Part shown: piece by piece, positions 1 through 9,125 of the stretch | Numbering within the stretch: the first letter of the stretch is position 1 | Layout: every line of letters starts with the position of its first letter | Source: an uncultured Muribaculaceae bacterium | GTDB lineage: Bacteria > Bacteroidota > Bacteroidia > Bacteroidales > Muribaculaceae | Length of the DNA: 64,000 bases | Assembly: GCA_944321715.1 (NCBI GenBank) | Contig: CALUMJ010000008.1 | Location: forward strand, 30,532 to 94,531 | Reading direction: 5' to 3' | Notes under the pieces: generated by a model | Told to the model about the DNA's origin: nothing | Seen by the model: the letters and a program-made list of their open reading frames with translations, nothing else | Databases searched by the model: none | Position numbers and translations under genes: made by a program

Positions 1-64
1 TTCTTAGTGGCTGTTATTGGATTCCTTTGTATATTTACAGAATGCTAACGAAATACTAAGCACC

Positions 65-1879
65 ATGACAACCGAATTTGTTTACAGCATTGAAAATATT
101 TTCTCAGATGGTCCTGGCTCGGTATTCCATTTTACCAAGACTACAATGTATTACATCGGTCCTTATCAACGAAGTTACAAATGGAAGTCGAGAAATGATT
201 ATGACCAAGTTCCGCAGTTGCTCAACGACATCAACGAAGCTTTTGATAACAAATTGCCCGAATATTTCCTACAATACATTACCGTTAAAGCCGACAATAG
301 CAACAAGTGGATAGAAGTCATCGACGGCCAGCAACGTCTCACCACATTAGCAATAATTTTCTATCTATTGGGACAAACCGACAGCAAATATAATATCGCA
401 GCCAACAAGCTGAACTATTCGCGGTATGCCAATGGCAACATTTTTGACAAAGTGTGCGATATGTGCTACAACACTCCTCCCGACGACGACAAAGCGATTG
501 AAGAGCAAGACCTGTACTACATGGTCACCGCGGCAAGACGCATCAAAGATGAAATTGCCAAATGGGGAAGCGACAAAATAGATTACCTGCTCCACAATGT
601 GAAATTCATAGTCAACATTGAGAGCAATTTCGTTTCGTCGGAGGAGATTTTCGCGAACCTCAACGACAACCACGTGCCGCTCACCGATGCCTACCTAATC
701 AAAGGACTCTTGTTGACCAATGCCGTGAGCCGCACCAACAGTTACGGGCGTAGTTTGGAATACAGTGAAATACAAGAGAAGCGGAAAATACTGGGGCGCA
801 TGTGGGACGAGATGCAAACATGGATAATGCAAAACCAGCATTGCCACTTCTTCTTCAAAAGTCCCAATGCCAACACTGGCATGGAATACCTGCTTGAGAT
901 GGCATTATGCCACAAATACGGCGACACTTTTGTGGGAGATTACGGACCCGACAAATACCTCAACCTTTTTAACCGTTACAACAGCAAAATTAAGGACACC
1001 GCCGAAGCCATTGAAATGATTGCCGCCATCAAGCACATTTATAAAAAGATGAAAACTATCTATGGTGGCATACTATACAACTTGTGGGGGTTTATACAGT
1101 TTAGCGTACCTACCAAGAACAAAGCTTCGCTCAATATGTATGCTTTTATCGACAAGTCGGAAACCGAACTTTTGCATTACCTGAAAGATGAAGCGATTAA
1201 AAGGATACCCGATTTATCAATCCCTGAATTTAGCGCAAACAATTATGAAAAATTGCGTTACAAGTCCTATAATCCGTATCTTACAAACCTGCTTCTTTCG
1301 TTCAGCGTTTTTATCCCGTGGAAAAACGAACGCGAATTTCGATTCCGATTCTATGATTATGAAATCTCGGACTGGAGTTTCGAACACATTTCTCCTCAAA
1401 ATCCAAAAGATTCAATCACCGTACCCGACTATGCACGGACATTTGTTCTGAACCATGTTGACAAACAGATAAAAGAAGGTACCAATGAGAGTGCAACCAT
1501 TGAATTAAAGGAATTGAGAGAAAGAATTGCAAATGGAGAAAAAATAGACACAGCCGACATCGAATTTCTTTTCGATTCGGGCATCGATGAGCACTCGCTC
1601 GGCAACATGGCTCTCCTATCACGGAAAGACAACAGCGCCAACAATAACAACCCTTTCATGGTAAAAAAATTAATCATACAAAAACGCAAAGGGTTGGGGG
1701 CGTTTATTCCAAATCACACCTACGAAGTGTTTAACAAAATCCTCGTGTCGCCCGATGCCGAAAAGCCATTCTCGGCCGAGTCGATAATCTGGAACAAAGA
1801 AGATGTCGAAGCCCACATAAGATGGATGGAACAGGCAAACAGTGAAATAATCAACTGGATAAACAACTTGAATATATGA
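65..1879 (+). CDS. DUF262/DUF1524 (GmrSD-like) protein, first gene of a pair
   Basis: The protein combines an N-terminal DUF262 domain, recognised by DGQQRLTT at about residues 87-94, with a C-terminal DUF1524 HNH-type nuclease domain. The latter shows EHISPQ (candidate catalytic His near 441), LGN near 512-514 and an Asn-rich NPF segment after it. In the known GmrSD and BrxU families DUF262 binds and hydrolyses nucleotide and DUF1524 cuts modified phage DNA. I chose the ATG at 65; a TTG at 17 is in frame but adds 16 residues unlike the family, and an in-frame stop lies at 5-7, so the gene is complete here. It overlaps the next gene by four bases (ATGA), which suggests translational coupling. 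Family assignment is firm; an antiphage role and the target are inferred. Confidence 0.85.
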   Translation: MTTEFVYSIENIFSDGPGSVFHFTKTTMYYIGPYQRSYKWKSRNDYDQVPQLLNDINEAFDNKLPEYFLQYITVKADNSNKWIEVIDGQQRLTTLAIIFYLLGQTDSKYNIAANKLNYSRYANGNIFDKVCDMCYNTPPDDDKAIEEQDLYYMVTAARRIKDEIAKWGSDKIDYLLHNVKFIVNIESNFVSSEEIFANLNDNHVPLTDAYLIKGLLLTNAVSRTNSYGRSLEYSEIQEKRKILGRMWDEMQTWIMQNQHCHFFFKSPNANTGMEYLLEMALCHKYGDTFVGDYGPDKYLNLFNRYNSKIKDTAEAIEMIAAIKHIYKKMKTIYGGILYNLWGFIQFSVPTKNKASLNMYAFIDKSETELLHYLKDEAIKRIPDLSIPEFSANNYEKLRYKSYNPYLTNLLLSFSVFIPWKNEREFRFRFYDYEISDWSFEHISPQNPKDSITVPDYARTFVLNHVDKQIKEGTNESATIELKELRERIANGEKIDTADIEFLFDSGIDEHSLGNMALLSRKDNSANNNNPFMVKKLIIQKRKGLGAFIPNHTYEVFNKILVSPDAEKPFSAESIIWNKEDVEAHIRWMEQANSEIINWINNLNI

Positions 1880-4347
1880 AAACAGGACGCTACAACATAT
1901 CACAGCTGCTAACTGCACCAGAGATTGAACAAATAGTAATTCCCGAGCTGCAACGAGATTATGTTTGGAAGAAGCGCAATGTCAGAGGCTTATTATCCTC
2001 TATTTTGGGTAACTTCAATTCCAAAGAAACGCAAATCCTCAATATCAAGGATGGCAATGGCGATGCATTAGATAGCGACATCGAAAAGTACCTTAGTGAA
2101 GAATACATGCGCTTACGCTACAACACACGCATAGGATTCATATATGCCTACCACGACTTGTCGCTGCCCGGGCAATACTACTTGATTGACGGCCAACAGC
2201 GCATCACTACAATATTCCTACTTCTGCTGTCGCTTTACAAGACGTATGACCCACAAACGTTTAGAAACAAGTATTTCCACAAACGCATACCCAAGCTCGA
2301 CTACAAGGTGCGTGAAATAGCCCACGACTTCTTGGTTGACTTCATCGAATTTGAATTAAGCCAAAACGATGGCGAGAAGTTTGAAAAGAGCAACCGTTAC
2401 TATATCGAATATGATACCGACATAACCTGCAAGTCGATACTCAGCAATTATAATGTTATCGTCAAGGAGGTTGAAGGTGTAGATGCTGCGCAACTCATAG
2501 ATTATGTTGAGAATTATGTCGAATTTAATTATTTCGACACTAACATGAGCCAACAGGGCGAGAAACTATACTTGTACATGAACAGCCGCGGCGAACCGCT
2601 GTCGGTGCAAGAACGCATAAAATCGATAATTGTCAGCCGAAGCAATGACAAATTAAAGTCAGGTGAATACTGGGAAGATTGGCAAAATTTCTTCTGGCGA
2701 CTGAAATCGCCGAACGACGAAAATGCCGACAGAGGTTTCTTTGAATTTATAAAATGGGCCGTCATAATGCACCTGCACACCTATCCTCCAAAAAGCATTG
2801 AAGAAATTGAAGATTACATCAGAATAGAGAAAAACAACGAGAAAAAAACGCGGCAAGAAGACTTGATAAGCACTTATGTCACTGAAAATAAAGATTTCAC
2901 ATTCCTCTGGCTGCAACAGGTCGAGCAAGCCGTGGAACGATTGCATGTGCTGATGCACACCTCCCCGGCATTTCGACTTTATGGATTCAGTGGCGAACAA
3001 TGGTTCAATGGCTGTGACAACACCATTGATTACGTGGCACTTATAGGTGTGCTTTATTACATAGTGTTGTTACCAGGCGCAACCGATTTGAACGTGTTGC
3101 GCATGGCAATGTATCTCAAGAATTTAAAGTCGGAATACACTCTTCGCCGTAATCCCGACCGTGCAGTGATACGATGCATGGATTTGATAAGGTGGTGCGC
3201 AATCAATGGTATTGTAGATGTCAGGTTGATTGGCAAATATTTTTCCATGCATAGTTTTGACTTTTCCGACACATACGTCTTGCGCCCCGATGACTTACGT
3301 TTTGGCTATTACTTAATAGACTGGCAAGAAAGCCAGTCGGCACACCCGAAATGCGACGAAATTGGACGATGGGAAACTTTCTTCTGGTCAATTACGAACG
3401 ACAAGGAATTAAACGACTTCTTGCGTGGCAACCACGATTTCATCATACGCCTGATGCGGCACGGCGGTGCAACGCCCGAAGAGTATTTGCAACGTTTCAA
3501 GAACAAAATATACCAGCATCGGAATTCCGACGAACTGCGCCGCTCGCTCTTGAAATATGGCGACATTTCAATATATGACTACGGAGGAAGCTGGAAATTG
3601 AAAATATGGATGGAACGATGGTGTATGCTGCGCAACGAACGTGACGAACCCTACTGGGACAAATTCATGACTGGCGACAATGCCGAAAAGAACGCCACAA
3701 TTGTAGCAAACTACCTTTTTGATAACACGGCAGCGATGGCTCAAGACTACTTATTAGATAGCATAGGCACAAACTTAGATTACATGACTCAAAAATACTA
3801 TTTGTGGTATGAAAAAGAGAATGAGCGAACACGAGTCGTGCTACTTAAAGCCAAGCAAGCGGCGGAAAACAAGGCAAGGGAATTATGCATCCAAGAGCTG
3901 CACAAGCAAATTAGCGAAAGCTGGATGTGGCAGCATAATTTCTGCGTGTTTGATTTCAAGCCCTCCGGCAATGGCTTAGTTGCATCGAGAAGCGACCAGC
4001 GCAACGACTATTACATCGATATATGGTATGACTGGTTTCCCGACGGCGGGAAGTGGTATTGTCGCATAGGACACAGGCTTGGAGGCACGTTGCCCGAAGC
4101 CTTTGTCGATGCGCTACGCGACAAAGTCACACATATATGCAATACCCCAATAGAGTGGATATGCGACGACGAATCTAAATTAATCGCCATCAAAAACCCG
4201 ATTTACTTCGAACGACCCGATGAAGATTATTTCAGCGGAACGAAGTTCGCAAAGCAGTTTTTCGACGAGTTGTGGGGCATCTTGCAAGATATGAACGCCC
4301 AAAGGTTGCTAAACGAAACCCGACTGGGCGGTGGTGAGTCAGTCTAA
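1876..4347 (+). CDS. DUF262-domain protein, second gene of the pair, long C-terminal region unrecognised
   Basis: This 823-residue protein has an N-terminal DUF262 domain with ELQRDYVWKK near residues 23-32 and IDGQQRITT near 104-112. I see no HNH/DUF1524 signature of the EHISPQ type. The roughly 450 residues after the DUF262 core are helix-rich and rich in Trp, Tyr and charged residues, and I cannot name a domain; the last 130 residues (around NDYYIDIWYDWFPDGG) could be a separate sensor or effector fold. The start overlaps the stop of the upstream DUF262 gene by four bases, so the two are probably made together. The 3' end overlaps that of convergent mutS2 by nine bases. Probable function: NTPase/sensor subunit of a two-protein GmrSD-like defence system, by inference from domain and pairing. 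Confidence 0.8.
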   Translation: MKTGRYNISQLLTAPEIEQIVIPELQRDYVWKKRNVRGLLSSILGNFNSKETQILNIKDGNGDALDSDIEKYLSEEYMRLRYNTRIGFIYAYHDLSLPGQYYLIDGQQRITTIFLLLLSLYKTYDPQTFRNKYFHKRIPKLDYKVREIAHDFLVDFIEFELSQNDGEKFEKSNRYYIEYDTDITCKSILSNYNVIVKEVEGVDAAQLIDYVENYVEFNYFDTNMSQQGEKLYLYMNSRGEPLSVQERIKSIIVSRSNDKLKSGEYWEDWQNFFWRLKSPNDENADRGFFEFIKWAVIMHLHTYPPKSIEEIEDYIRIEKNNEKKTRQEDLISTYVTENKDFTFLWLQQVEQAVERLHVLMHTSPAFRLYGFSGEQWFNGCDNTIDYVALIGVLYYIVLLPGATDLNVLRMAMYLKNLKSEYTLRRNPDRAVIRCMDLIRWCAINGIVDVRLIGKYFSMHSFDFSDTYVLRPDDLRFGYYLIDWQESQSAHPKCDEIGRWETFFWSITNDKELNDFLRGNHDFIIRLMRHGGATPEEYLQRFKNKIYQHRNSDELRRSLLKYGDISIYDYGGSWKLKIWMERWCMLRNERDEPYWDKFMTGDNAEKNATIVANYLFDNTAAMAQDYLLDSIGTNLDYMTQKYYLWYEKENERTRVVLLKAKQAAENKARELCIQELHKQISESWMWQHNFCVFDFKPSGNGLVASRSDQRNDYYIDIWYDWFPDGGKWYCRIGHRLGGTLPEAFVDALRDKVTHICNTPIEWICDDESKLIAIKNPIYFERPDEDYFSGTKFAKQFFDELWGILQDMNAQRLLNETRLGGGESV

Positions 4348-6792
4348 GGTGACGACGGTGATGCCGGCTCCGCCGAACTGCACGTGCTCGTCGCGGTAGG
4401 ATTTAACGCCGGCTACGGTGTTGAGGTATTCGCGCACTCGCTGGCGCAATATGCCGTTGCCAGTGCCATGCAATATGCGCACTTGCTTGGCGTTGAACTG
4501 TATGGCATCATCGATAAAGTAGGTCACGGCCTGAATTGCCTCGTCGGCACGCATTCCGCGCACGTCAATTTCGGGCTTAAATTCAAGCTGGCGGCGGCGT
4601 ATGTCATTGGACATCGCCACCGTAGCAGCAGCCGGACGCGACTGACTCGCGGCCGTCGGTGCGGCGACCTTGCGCAACCTGTCGAGTGCCACCCTCGACT
4701 GGAAATTCCCCATAGCCACAGTTGCCACGTTCCCGGCCACCTCAAGCACACGGCAGGGCGTGTTGCCGCCATCTATTGCAGCATAGTCGCCCACCTGTAC
4801 CGGTTCTTGCGGTGCAGTAGCCGGCGCAGGCTTGCCAGCAGGTTTACGGCGATGCTTCAAGTTGCTGCCACGGCGCAAGTCGGGCAGTTTTATATCCTCA
4901 TCCTCAAGTTGCGATTTAAGCTCGTCGAGCTGGCGGCGCAACTCCTTGGTTTGCTCCTTTTCGGCTTGGTTGCGGCGAATCTCGTGAATGGTGCGCTCGA
5001 TGGTGGCATTGCTCTGCGACAAGATTTGGCGAGCCTCTTCACGAGCATTCTTGATGATAGTCTTTTGCTCGTTGCCAAGACGTTCTATTTCGCTTTCATA
5101 TTGCGCTTCGAGCTGTTGCAGCCGCTTGTTGCGATTGTGTATTTCGGCACGCTTGTTTTCCCAGTATTTTTTGTCGCGCGCTATGTCGAGCAGGTATCGG
5201 TCCATGTTGATGTAGTCACTGCCCACGATTTCCTCGGCATCCTTGATTACCTCGGCCGGCAAGCCTATGTTGCGCGCAATCTCTATTGCGAATGAGCTAC
5301 CCGGATAACCGATTGACAACTGGAACAACGGGCGCATATTGCGGCGGTCATACAGCATCGCGCCGTTGACAAGCCCGTCGGTATCCTCGGCAAAATGTTT
5401 CAGGTTCTGGTAGTGCGTGGTAATGACTCCAAATATGTGCCTGTCGTTTAACCGTTTGAGTATGGCTTGCGCTATCGCCCCGCCTATTTGCGGCTCGGTT
5501 CCGCCGCCAAATTCGTCAATCAGCACAAGTGTGTCGCCATGCCCGTTGTTCATGAAATACTTCATGTTGGTGAGGTGCGAGCTATATGTGCTGAGGTCGT
5601 TCTCAATTGACTGCTCATCGCCGATGTCGATAAACAGGTTCTTGAATATGCCGATGTGCGAATTGCTGTAAATAGGCGGCAACAACCCGCATTGCGTCAT
5701 ATATTGCACTATGCTCACCGTCTTTAGGCACACCGACTTGCCTCCGGCATTAGGTCCGGAAATGAGCAATATGCGGTTGCGGTCGTCGAGCGTGATGTCG
5801 AGCGGCACCACCTCCTTGCCCTGCGAGCGGAGCGACAGCAGCAACGTAGGGTGCACGGCATGGTAATACTCCACTTGCGGCTCACGCTCAAGCACCGGCA
5901 TGTTGCCTCCTATTTCGTGCGCAAATACCGCTTTTGCCCTTATAAAATCTATGATACCCAATGTGGCATACGAGTCGAGCAAATCGTCGATGTGCGGGCG
6001 TATGAAATCAGACACTTCCACAAGTATGCGTATGATTTCGCGCTGCACCTCGTTTTCGAGTTCGCGTATGTTATTATTGGCTTCTACAATCTCGGCAGGT
6101 TCTATGAAGATGGTTTTACCCGTAGCCGACTCGTCGTGTACTATGCCACGAATCTTGCGCTTGTTCATCGGGGCGACCGGGATTACCAGCCTCCCGTCAC
6201 GCACCGATGGGGCAGCGTCGCTGTCGATGATGCCCTCCTCGCGGCTCCGGGCCAATATGCGCCGCATGATTGAGTTGACACTCTGCGTGGCCGAGGCGAG
6301 CGAGCGTTTCAAGTTCAGCAGTTCGGGCGAAGCATTGTCCTTTATGTTGCCATACTTGTCGAGAATGCCGTCGATGCGTGCGATGATTTGCGGGAATGTG
6401 AGCATCGACGCCGTCAGTTCCGACAAGCGCGGATAGGCAGGAGCATCATTGATTGTGGCACTGCCGAAAAAAGCCACAATGTCGGCTATCGTCGCAAGCG
6501 AACGCTGCAATCCGTGCAGTTCGTCGGCAGTCATGTATGCCCCGTATGCCCTGATTGATTTCAATTGCTCGGTCAAGTCGTGATAACCGTTAAGCGGGAA
6601 ATCTTTCCCCGATACTATTATCGACAAGAATTCGTCGGTCTGTTGCAACAACTTCAGTACCGTATCGAAATTGCCCGAAAAGCGCATGGCCTGACAGCAT
6701 TTGACACCGAGCGGGCCGAGGCACTTGTTTTCGAGCATAGTGCGTACTGTTGCAAAATCTATCTTACTTTCAAAATTTTGCGGATATACCAT
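4339..6792 (-). CDS. mutS2: MutS2-family ATPase/Smr endonuclease
   Basis: MutS2 proteins act on branched DNA or on collided ribosomes; they lack the mismatch-recognition domain of MutS1. At 817 residues this has family length. Order: core/lever region (about 1-310), ABC-type ATPase with Walker A GPNAGGKS near 346-353 and Walker B LVLIDEFGGGTEP, a long charged coiled-coil-like stretch (about 520-640), a KOW-like segment, and a C-terminal Smr domain from about residue 739 with DVRGMRADEA and LHGTGNGILR. All key motifs appear intact. It lies 60 bases after lptB on the same strand and may be the last gene of udk-lptB-mutS2. Its 3' end overlaps the convergent DUF262 gene by nine bases. Confidence 0.95.
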   Translation of the reverse strand: MVYPQNFESKIDFATVRTMLENKCLGPLGVKCCQAMRFSGNFDTVLKLLQQTDEFLSIIVSGKDFPLNGYHDLTEQLKSIRAYGAYMTADELHGLQRSLATIADIVAFFGSATINDAPAYPRLSELTASMLTFPQIIARIDGILDKYGNIKDNASPELLNLKRSLASATQSVNSIMRRILARSREEGIIDSDAAPSVRDGRLVIPVAPMNKRKIRGIVHDESATGKTIFIEPAEIVEANNNIRELENEVQREIIRILVEVSDFIRPHIDDLLDSYATLGIIDFIRAKAVFAHEIGGNMPVLEREPQVEYYHAVHPTLLLSLRSQGKEVVPLDITLDDRNRILLISGPNAGGKSVCLKTVSIVQYMTQCGLLPPIYSNSHIGIFKNLFIDIGDEQSIENDLSTYSSHLTNMKYFMNNGHGDTLVLIDEFGGGTEPQIGGAIAQAILKRLNDRHIFGVITTHYQNLKHFAEDTDGLVNGAMLYDRRNMRPLFQLSIGYPGSSFAIEIARNIGLPAEVIKDAEEIVGSDYINMDRYLLDIARDKKYWENKRAEIHNRNKRLQQLEAQYESEIERLGNEQKTIIKNAREEARQILSQSNATIERTIHEIRRNQAEKEQTKELRRQLDELKSQLEDEDIKLPDLRRGSNLKHRRKPAGKPAPATAPQEPVQVGDYAAIDGGNTPCRVLEVAGNVATVAMGNFQSRVALDRLRKVAAPTAASQSRPAAATVAMSNDIRRRQLEFKPEIDVRGMRADEAIQAVTYFIDDAIQFNAKQVRILHGTGNGILRQRVREYLNTVAGVKSYRDEHVQFGGAGITVVTLD

Positions 6793-6852
6793 ATAGTATG
6801 TCTATGTGTGTAGAGAAGTCTTGCGTTATATGCAATAATGAAAAATAGCTTA

Positions 6853-7689
6853 TTAATCAAATTTTTTGCGGCGGAACACGAAGTTGCGACCCAAGTATTT
6901 TTCTCTCACGATGGGATTTTCGGCAAGTTCCTCGCTCGTACCTTGAAACAATATTTTACCCTCAAACAGCAAGTATGCACGGTCGGTGATGCTCAACGTT
7001 TCGGGAGCGTTGTGGTCGGTGATGAGAATGCCTATATTTTTCTCTTTCAGCTTATATACAATGTACTGAATGTCTTCCACAGCAATTGGGTCAACGCCGG
7101 CGAACGGCTCGTCGAGCATGATAAATTTGGGGTTGATGGCAAGGCAACGCGCAATCTCGCAACGACGGCGCTCGCCACCCGACAACTGATCGCCAAGGTT
7201 TTTACGCACTTTCTGTATGCGGAACTCCGACAGCAGGCTTTCCAACTTTTCGCGTTGGTACTCGGGCGAGGTATTGGTCATCTCAAGCACAGCACGGATG
7301 TTGTTCTCCACACTCAGCTTGCGAAACACCGACGGCTCTTGCGGCAGATAGCCTATGCCATATTTCGCACGTTTGTAAACCGGATATTTCGTGATGTTGT
7401 GGTCGTTGAGGAATATGTTGCCCTCGTTGGGCGTGATGAGCCCCGTGGTCATATAGAATGTAGTTGTCTTGCCAGCACCGTTGGGTCCGAGCAATCCTAC
7501 AATTTCACCCTGCCTTACGTTGATTGAAACATGGTTGGCAACCGTGCGTTGGCGGTATTTCTTCACCAGCCCCTCGGTGCATAGCACCATATTGCCGTCA
7601 TCGGCCAACGACTCGGCGCGCAATTGTTCTTCTTCTAATCTTTCTTCTTTGTTAAAAATCTTGTCTATCCACTTACATTTAAAAGCCAT
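6853..7689 (-). CDS. lptB: LPS export ABC transporter ATP-binding protein LptB
   Basis: LptB is the cytoplasmic ATPase that powers LptFG extraction of lipopolysaccharide from the inner membrane. The sequence shows Walker A GPNGAGKT (about 66-73), the LptB-like segment around GIGYLPQEPSVFRKL, the ABC signature LSGGERRR, Walker B IMLDEPFAGVDP and the switch His in ITDHN. Compared with E. coli LptB (about 241 residues) there is an N-terminal extension of about 33 residues; a Met at 34 (MVLCTEGLVKKY) is where homology begins, so initiation there is possible. It starts 15 bases after the end of udk and is probably co-transcribed with it. Confidence 0.93.
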   Translation of the reverse strand: MAFKCKWIDKIFNKEERLEEEQLRAESLADDGNMVLCTEGLVKKYRQRTVANHVSINVRQGEIVGLLGPNGAGKTTTFYMTTGLITPNEGNIFLNDHNITKYPVYKRAKYGIGYLPQEPSVFRKLSVENNIRAVLEMTNTSPEYQREKLESLLSEFRIQKVRKNLGDQLSGGERRRCEIARCLAINPKFIMLDEPFAGVDPIAVEDIQYIVYKLKEKNIGILITDHNAPETLSITDRAYLLFEGKILFQGTSEELAENPIVREKYLGRNFVFRRKKFD

Positions 7690-7704
7690 CGTAAAAATAT
7701 GTTT

Positions 7705-8325
7705 TTATGGATTGCTCTTCCTCAATCGACTCTTTATATAATCGGTGAGCAGGTTGATTGCCACCTCGTTGTTACCCCCTTGCGGCACAATCAAGTCGGC
7801 ATAACGCTTGGCAGGCTCGATATACTGGTTGTGCATCGGTTTCAACACGCGCTCATAACGGTCTATTACCATTTGCGGGGTGCGTCCGCGTTCTATGCAA
7901 TCGCGATAAATCACCCGTATCAGCCTGTCGTCGGCATCGGCATCGACAAACACCTTTATGTCCATCATGTCGCGCAACTTGGAATCGGAAAACACCAATA
8001 TTCCCTCAATCAACACTACGTCGTGAGGGTCGAGATGCACGGTTTCTTTTTGGCGGGTGCAGGTGAGGAACGAGTAAGTGGGCATTTCGACCGACTGTCC
8101 TGCACGGAGCTTGTTCAAATGCTCAAAAAGCAAGTCCCAGTCAAACGCCCCAGGTTCGTCAAAGTTGATTTTCTGCCTGTCCTCGACAGGCACATGGCTC
8201 GAATCCTTGTAATACGAGTCTTGCGAAATCACACCAACCTGCCCCGCGGGCATCCGCTCCATTATCTTGTTGACGACAGTGGTTTTCCCCGACCCGGTAC
8301 CACCTGCAATTCCGATTATTATCAT
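7705..8325 (-). CDS. udk: Uridine kinase
   Basis: Uridine/cytidine kinase of pyrimidine salvage, phosphorylating uridine or cytidine to the monophosphate. The P-loop GGTGSGKTT lies at the N terminus, followed by SQDSYYKD and the substrate-region motif NFDEPGAFDWDL. I place the start at the ATG at 8325, giving 206 residues, the usual family size; a start at 8385 would add 20 unrelated residues and would run across the predicted promoter at 8356-8363. First gene of a probable udk-lptB-mutS2 operon. Confidence 0.94.
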   Translation of the reverse strand: MIIIGIAGGTGSGKTTVVNKIMERMPAGQVGVISQDSYYKDSSHVPVEDRQKINFDEPGAFDWDLLFEHLNKLRAGQSVEMPTYSFLTCTRQKETVHLDPHDVVLIEGILVFSDSKLRDMMDIKVFVDADADDRLIRVIYRDCIERGRTPQMVIDRYERVLKPMHNQYIEPAKRYADLIVPQGGNNEVAINLLTDYIKSRLRKSNP

Positions 8326-8355
8326 TCTACAAAAGTGTAAACAATTTATATCGTA

Positions 8356-8363
8356 CAAAGTTA
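8356..8363 (-). promoter_or_regulatory. Promoter -7 box for udk
   Basis: On the minus strand this reads TAACTTTG, an exact match to the Bacteroidetes -7 consensus TAnnTTTG. It sits 30 bases before the chosen udk ATG, which supports that start. Confidence 0.6.
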
Positions 8364-8609
8364 CTGCAACTTGTGTGTAGTGCAAAACAATTTAGCCAAA
8401 AAATTTCCGCACCAATTCCATAGCCCATTCAAAAAAGAAGTAAGCAAAAGATTTCATATAACACACGGCCATTTGGTGAATGTCGGGGCAACGAAGACAT
8501 CCAACCATGCGCCAACTGGCGGTGACACAGCAGTTGGGCGGCTTCACCATCCACACCCAGTGTCGTTTTAAATGAAAGAACCGTATTCTGGCACACCAAA
8601 TGGTTTTAA

Positions 8610-8790
8610 AAACTGTTTTGAATTTTTACAGATAATTACATGTAAGGCTCTTTGTTCATGTTCGAGCGTCTTTTAGGCCGTTTTTTGATTGTTTTTTCGA
8701 CGTTTGTTTCACTAAACTTACACAAAAAACAATCACAACCGACTCGAAAATCCATCTCTAACCATTGAACAAAAAAGCAAAACAGTTTCT
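8610..8790. repeat. MITE-like inverted-repeat element, copy 1
   Basis: The element is bounded by AAACTGTTTTG on the left and CAAAACAGTTTCT on the right. It has no coding capacity. Read on the minus strand it matches 39096-39282 along most of its length, with shared internal blocks (GAGATGGATTTTCGAG, AAAAGACGCTC, CATGAACAAAGA). The end sequences and size resemble a non-autonomous transposable element or a BIME-like repeat; I see no target-site duplication clear enough to prove transposition. Confidence 0.65.
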
Positions 8791-8827
8791 GAAAGTGTAA
8801 GATATTTTTATATTTATTTTTTATCAT

Positions 8828-8835
8828 TAATTTTG
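8828..8835 (+). promoter_or_regulatory. Candidate -7 box for the FG-GAP gene
   Basis: TAATTTTG matches TAnnTTTG and lies 116 bases before the ATG at 8952. I find no clear -33 TTG at the usual spacing, so support is moderate. Confidence 0.4.
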
Positions 8836-9125
8836 TCGCACACAAATTTCTAACTGTGAAAACTTATAACAGTGGTAGTAATTTAACATGAAATTGGCTT
8901 TTTGCGTTCAGCAAAATCAAAAAGCGGTAACAACCAATCAATATAAAAGATATGAGTAACATTAAAGGACGATGGGTTTTAACCCTTATTTTCATTTTAG
9001 GCTATATGCTGCCCGGCCGGGCGGCGACCGTCGAAGTCGAATTCACAGTCGATGGCGTGAGCTATTATGGCACTAATAACGGTGTAAAAGCCTAAGTCAG
9101 GGCGACGGCAGCCACTGGTGAGGTA

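Larger units (their letters stand above)
8364..8951. other. 588-base spacer upstream of the FG-GAP gene, no gene seen
   Basis: No convincing coding sequence. It holds an imperfect inverted repeat around 8511-8537 (CCAACTG and CAGTTGG arms), a short motif at 8562-8578 that recurs at 38981-38997, the 181-bp inverted-repeat element at 8610-8790, and a probable promoter near 8828-8835. Confidence 0.6.

Noticed and set aside
4384-5295. Long plus-strand open frame opposite mutS2
   Set aside because: It is an antisense shadow of a well-conserved gene; the composition is low-information and no domain is visible.
1876-6792. MutS2 as a component of the DUF262 system
   Set aside because: mutS2 is convergent, widely conserved and sits with lptB and udk; the contact is only a nine-base 3' overlap.
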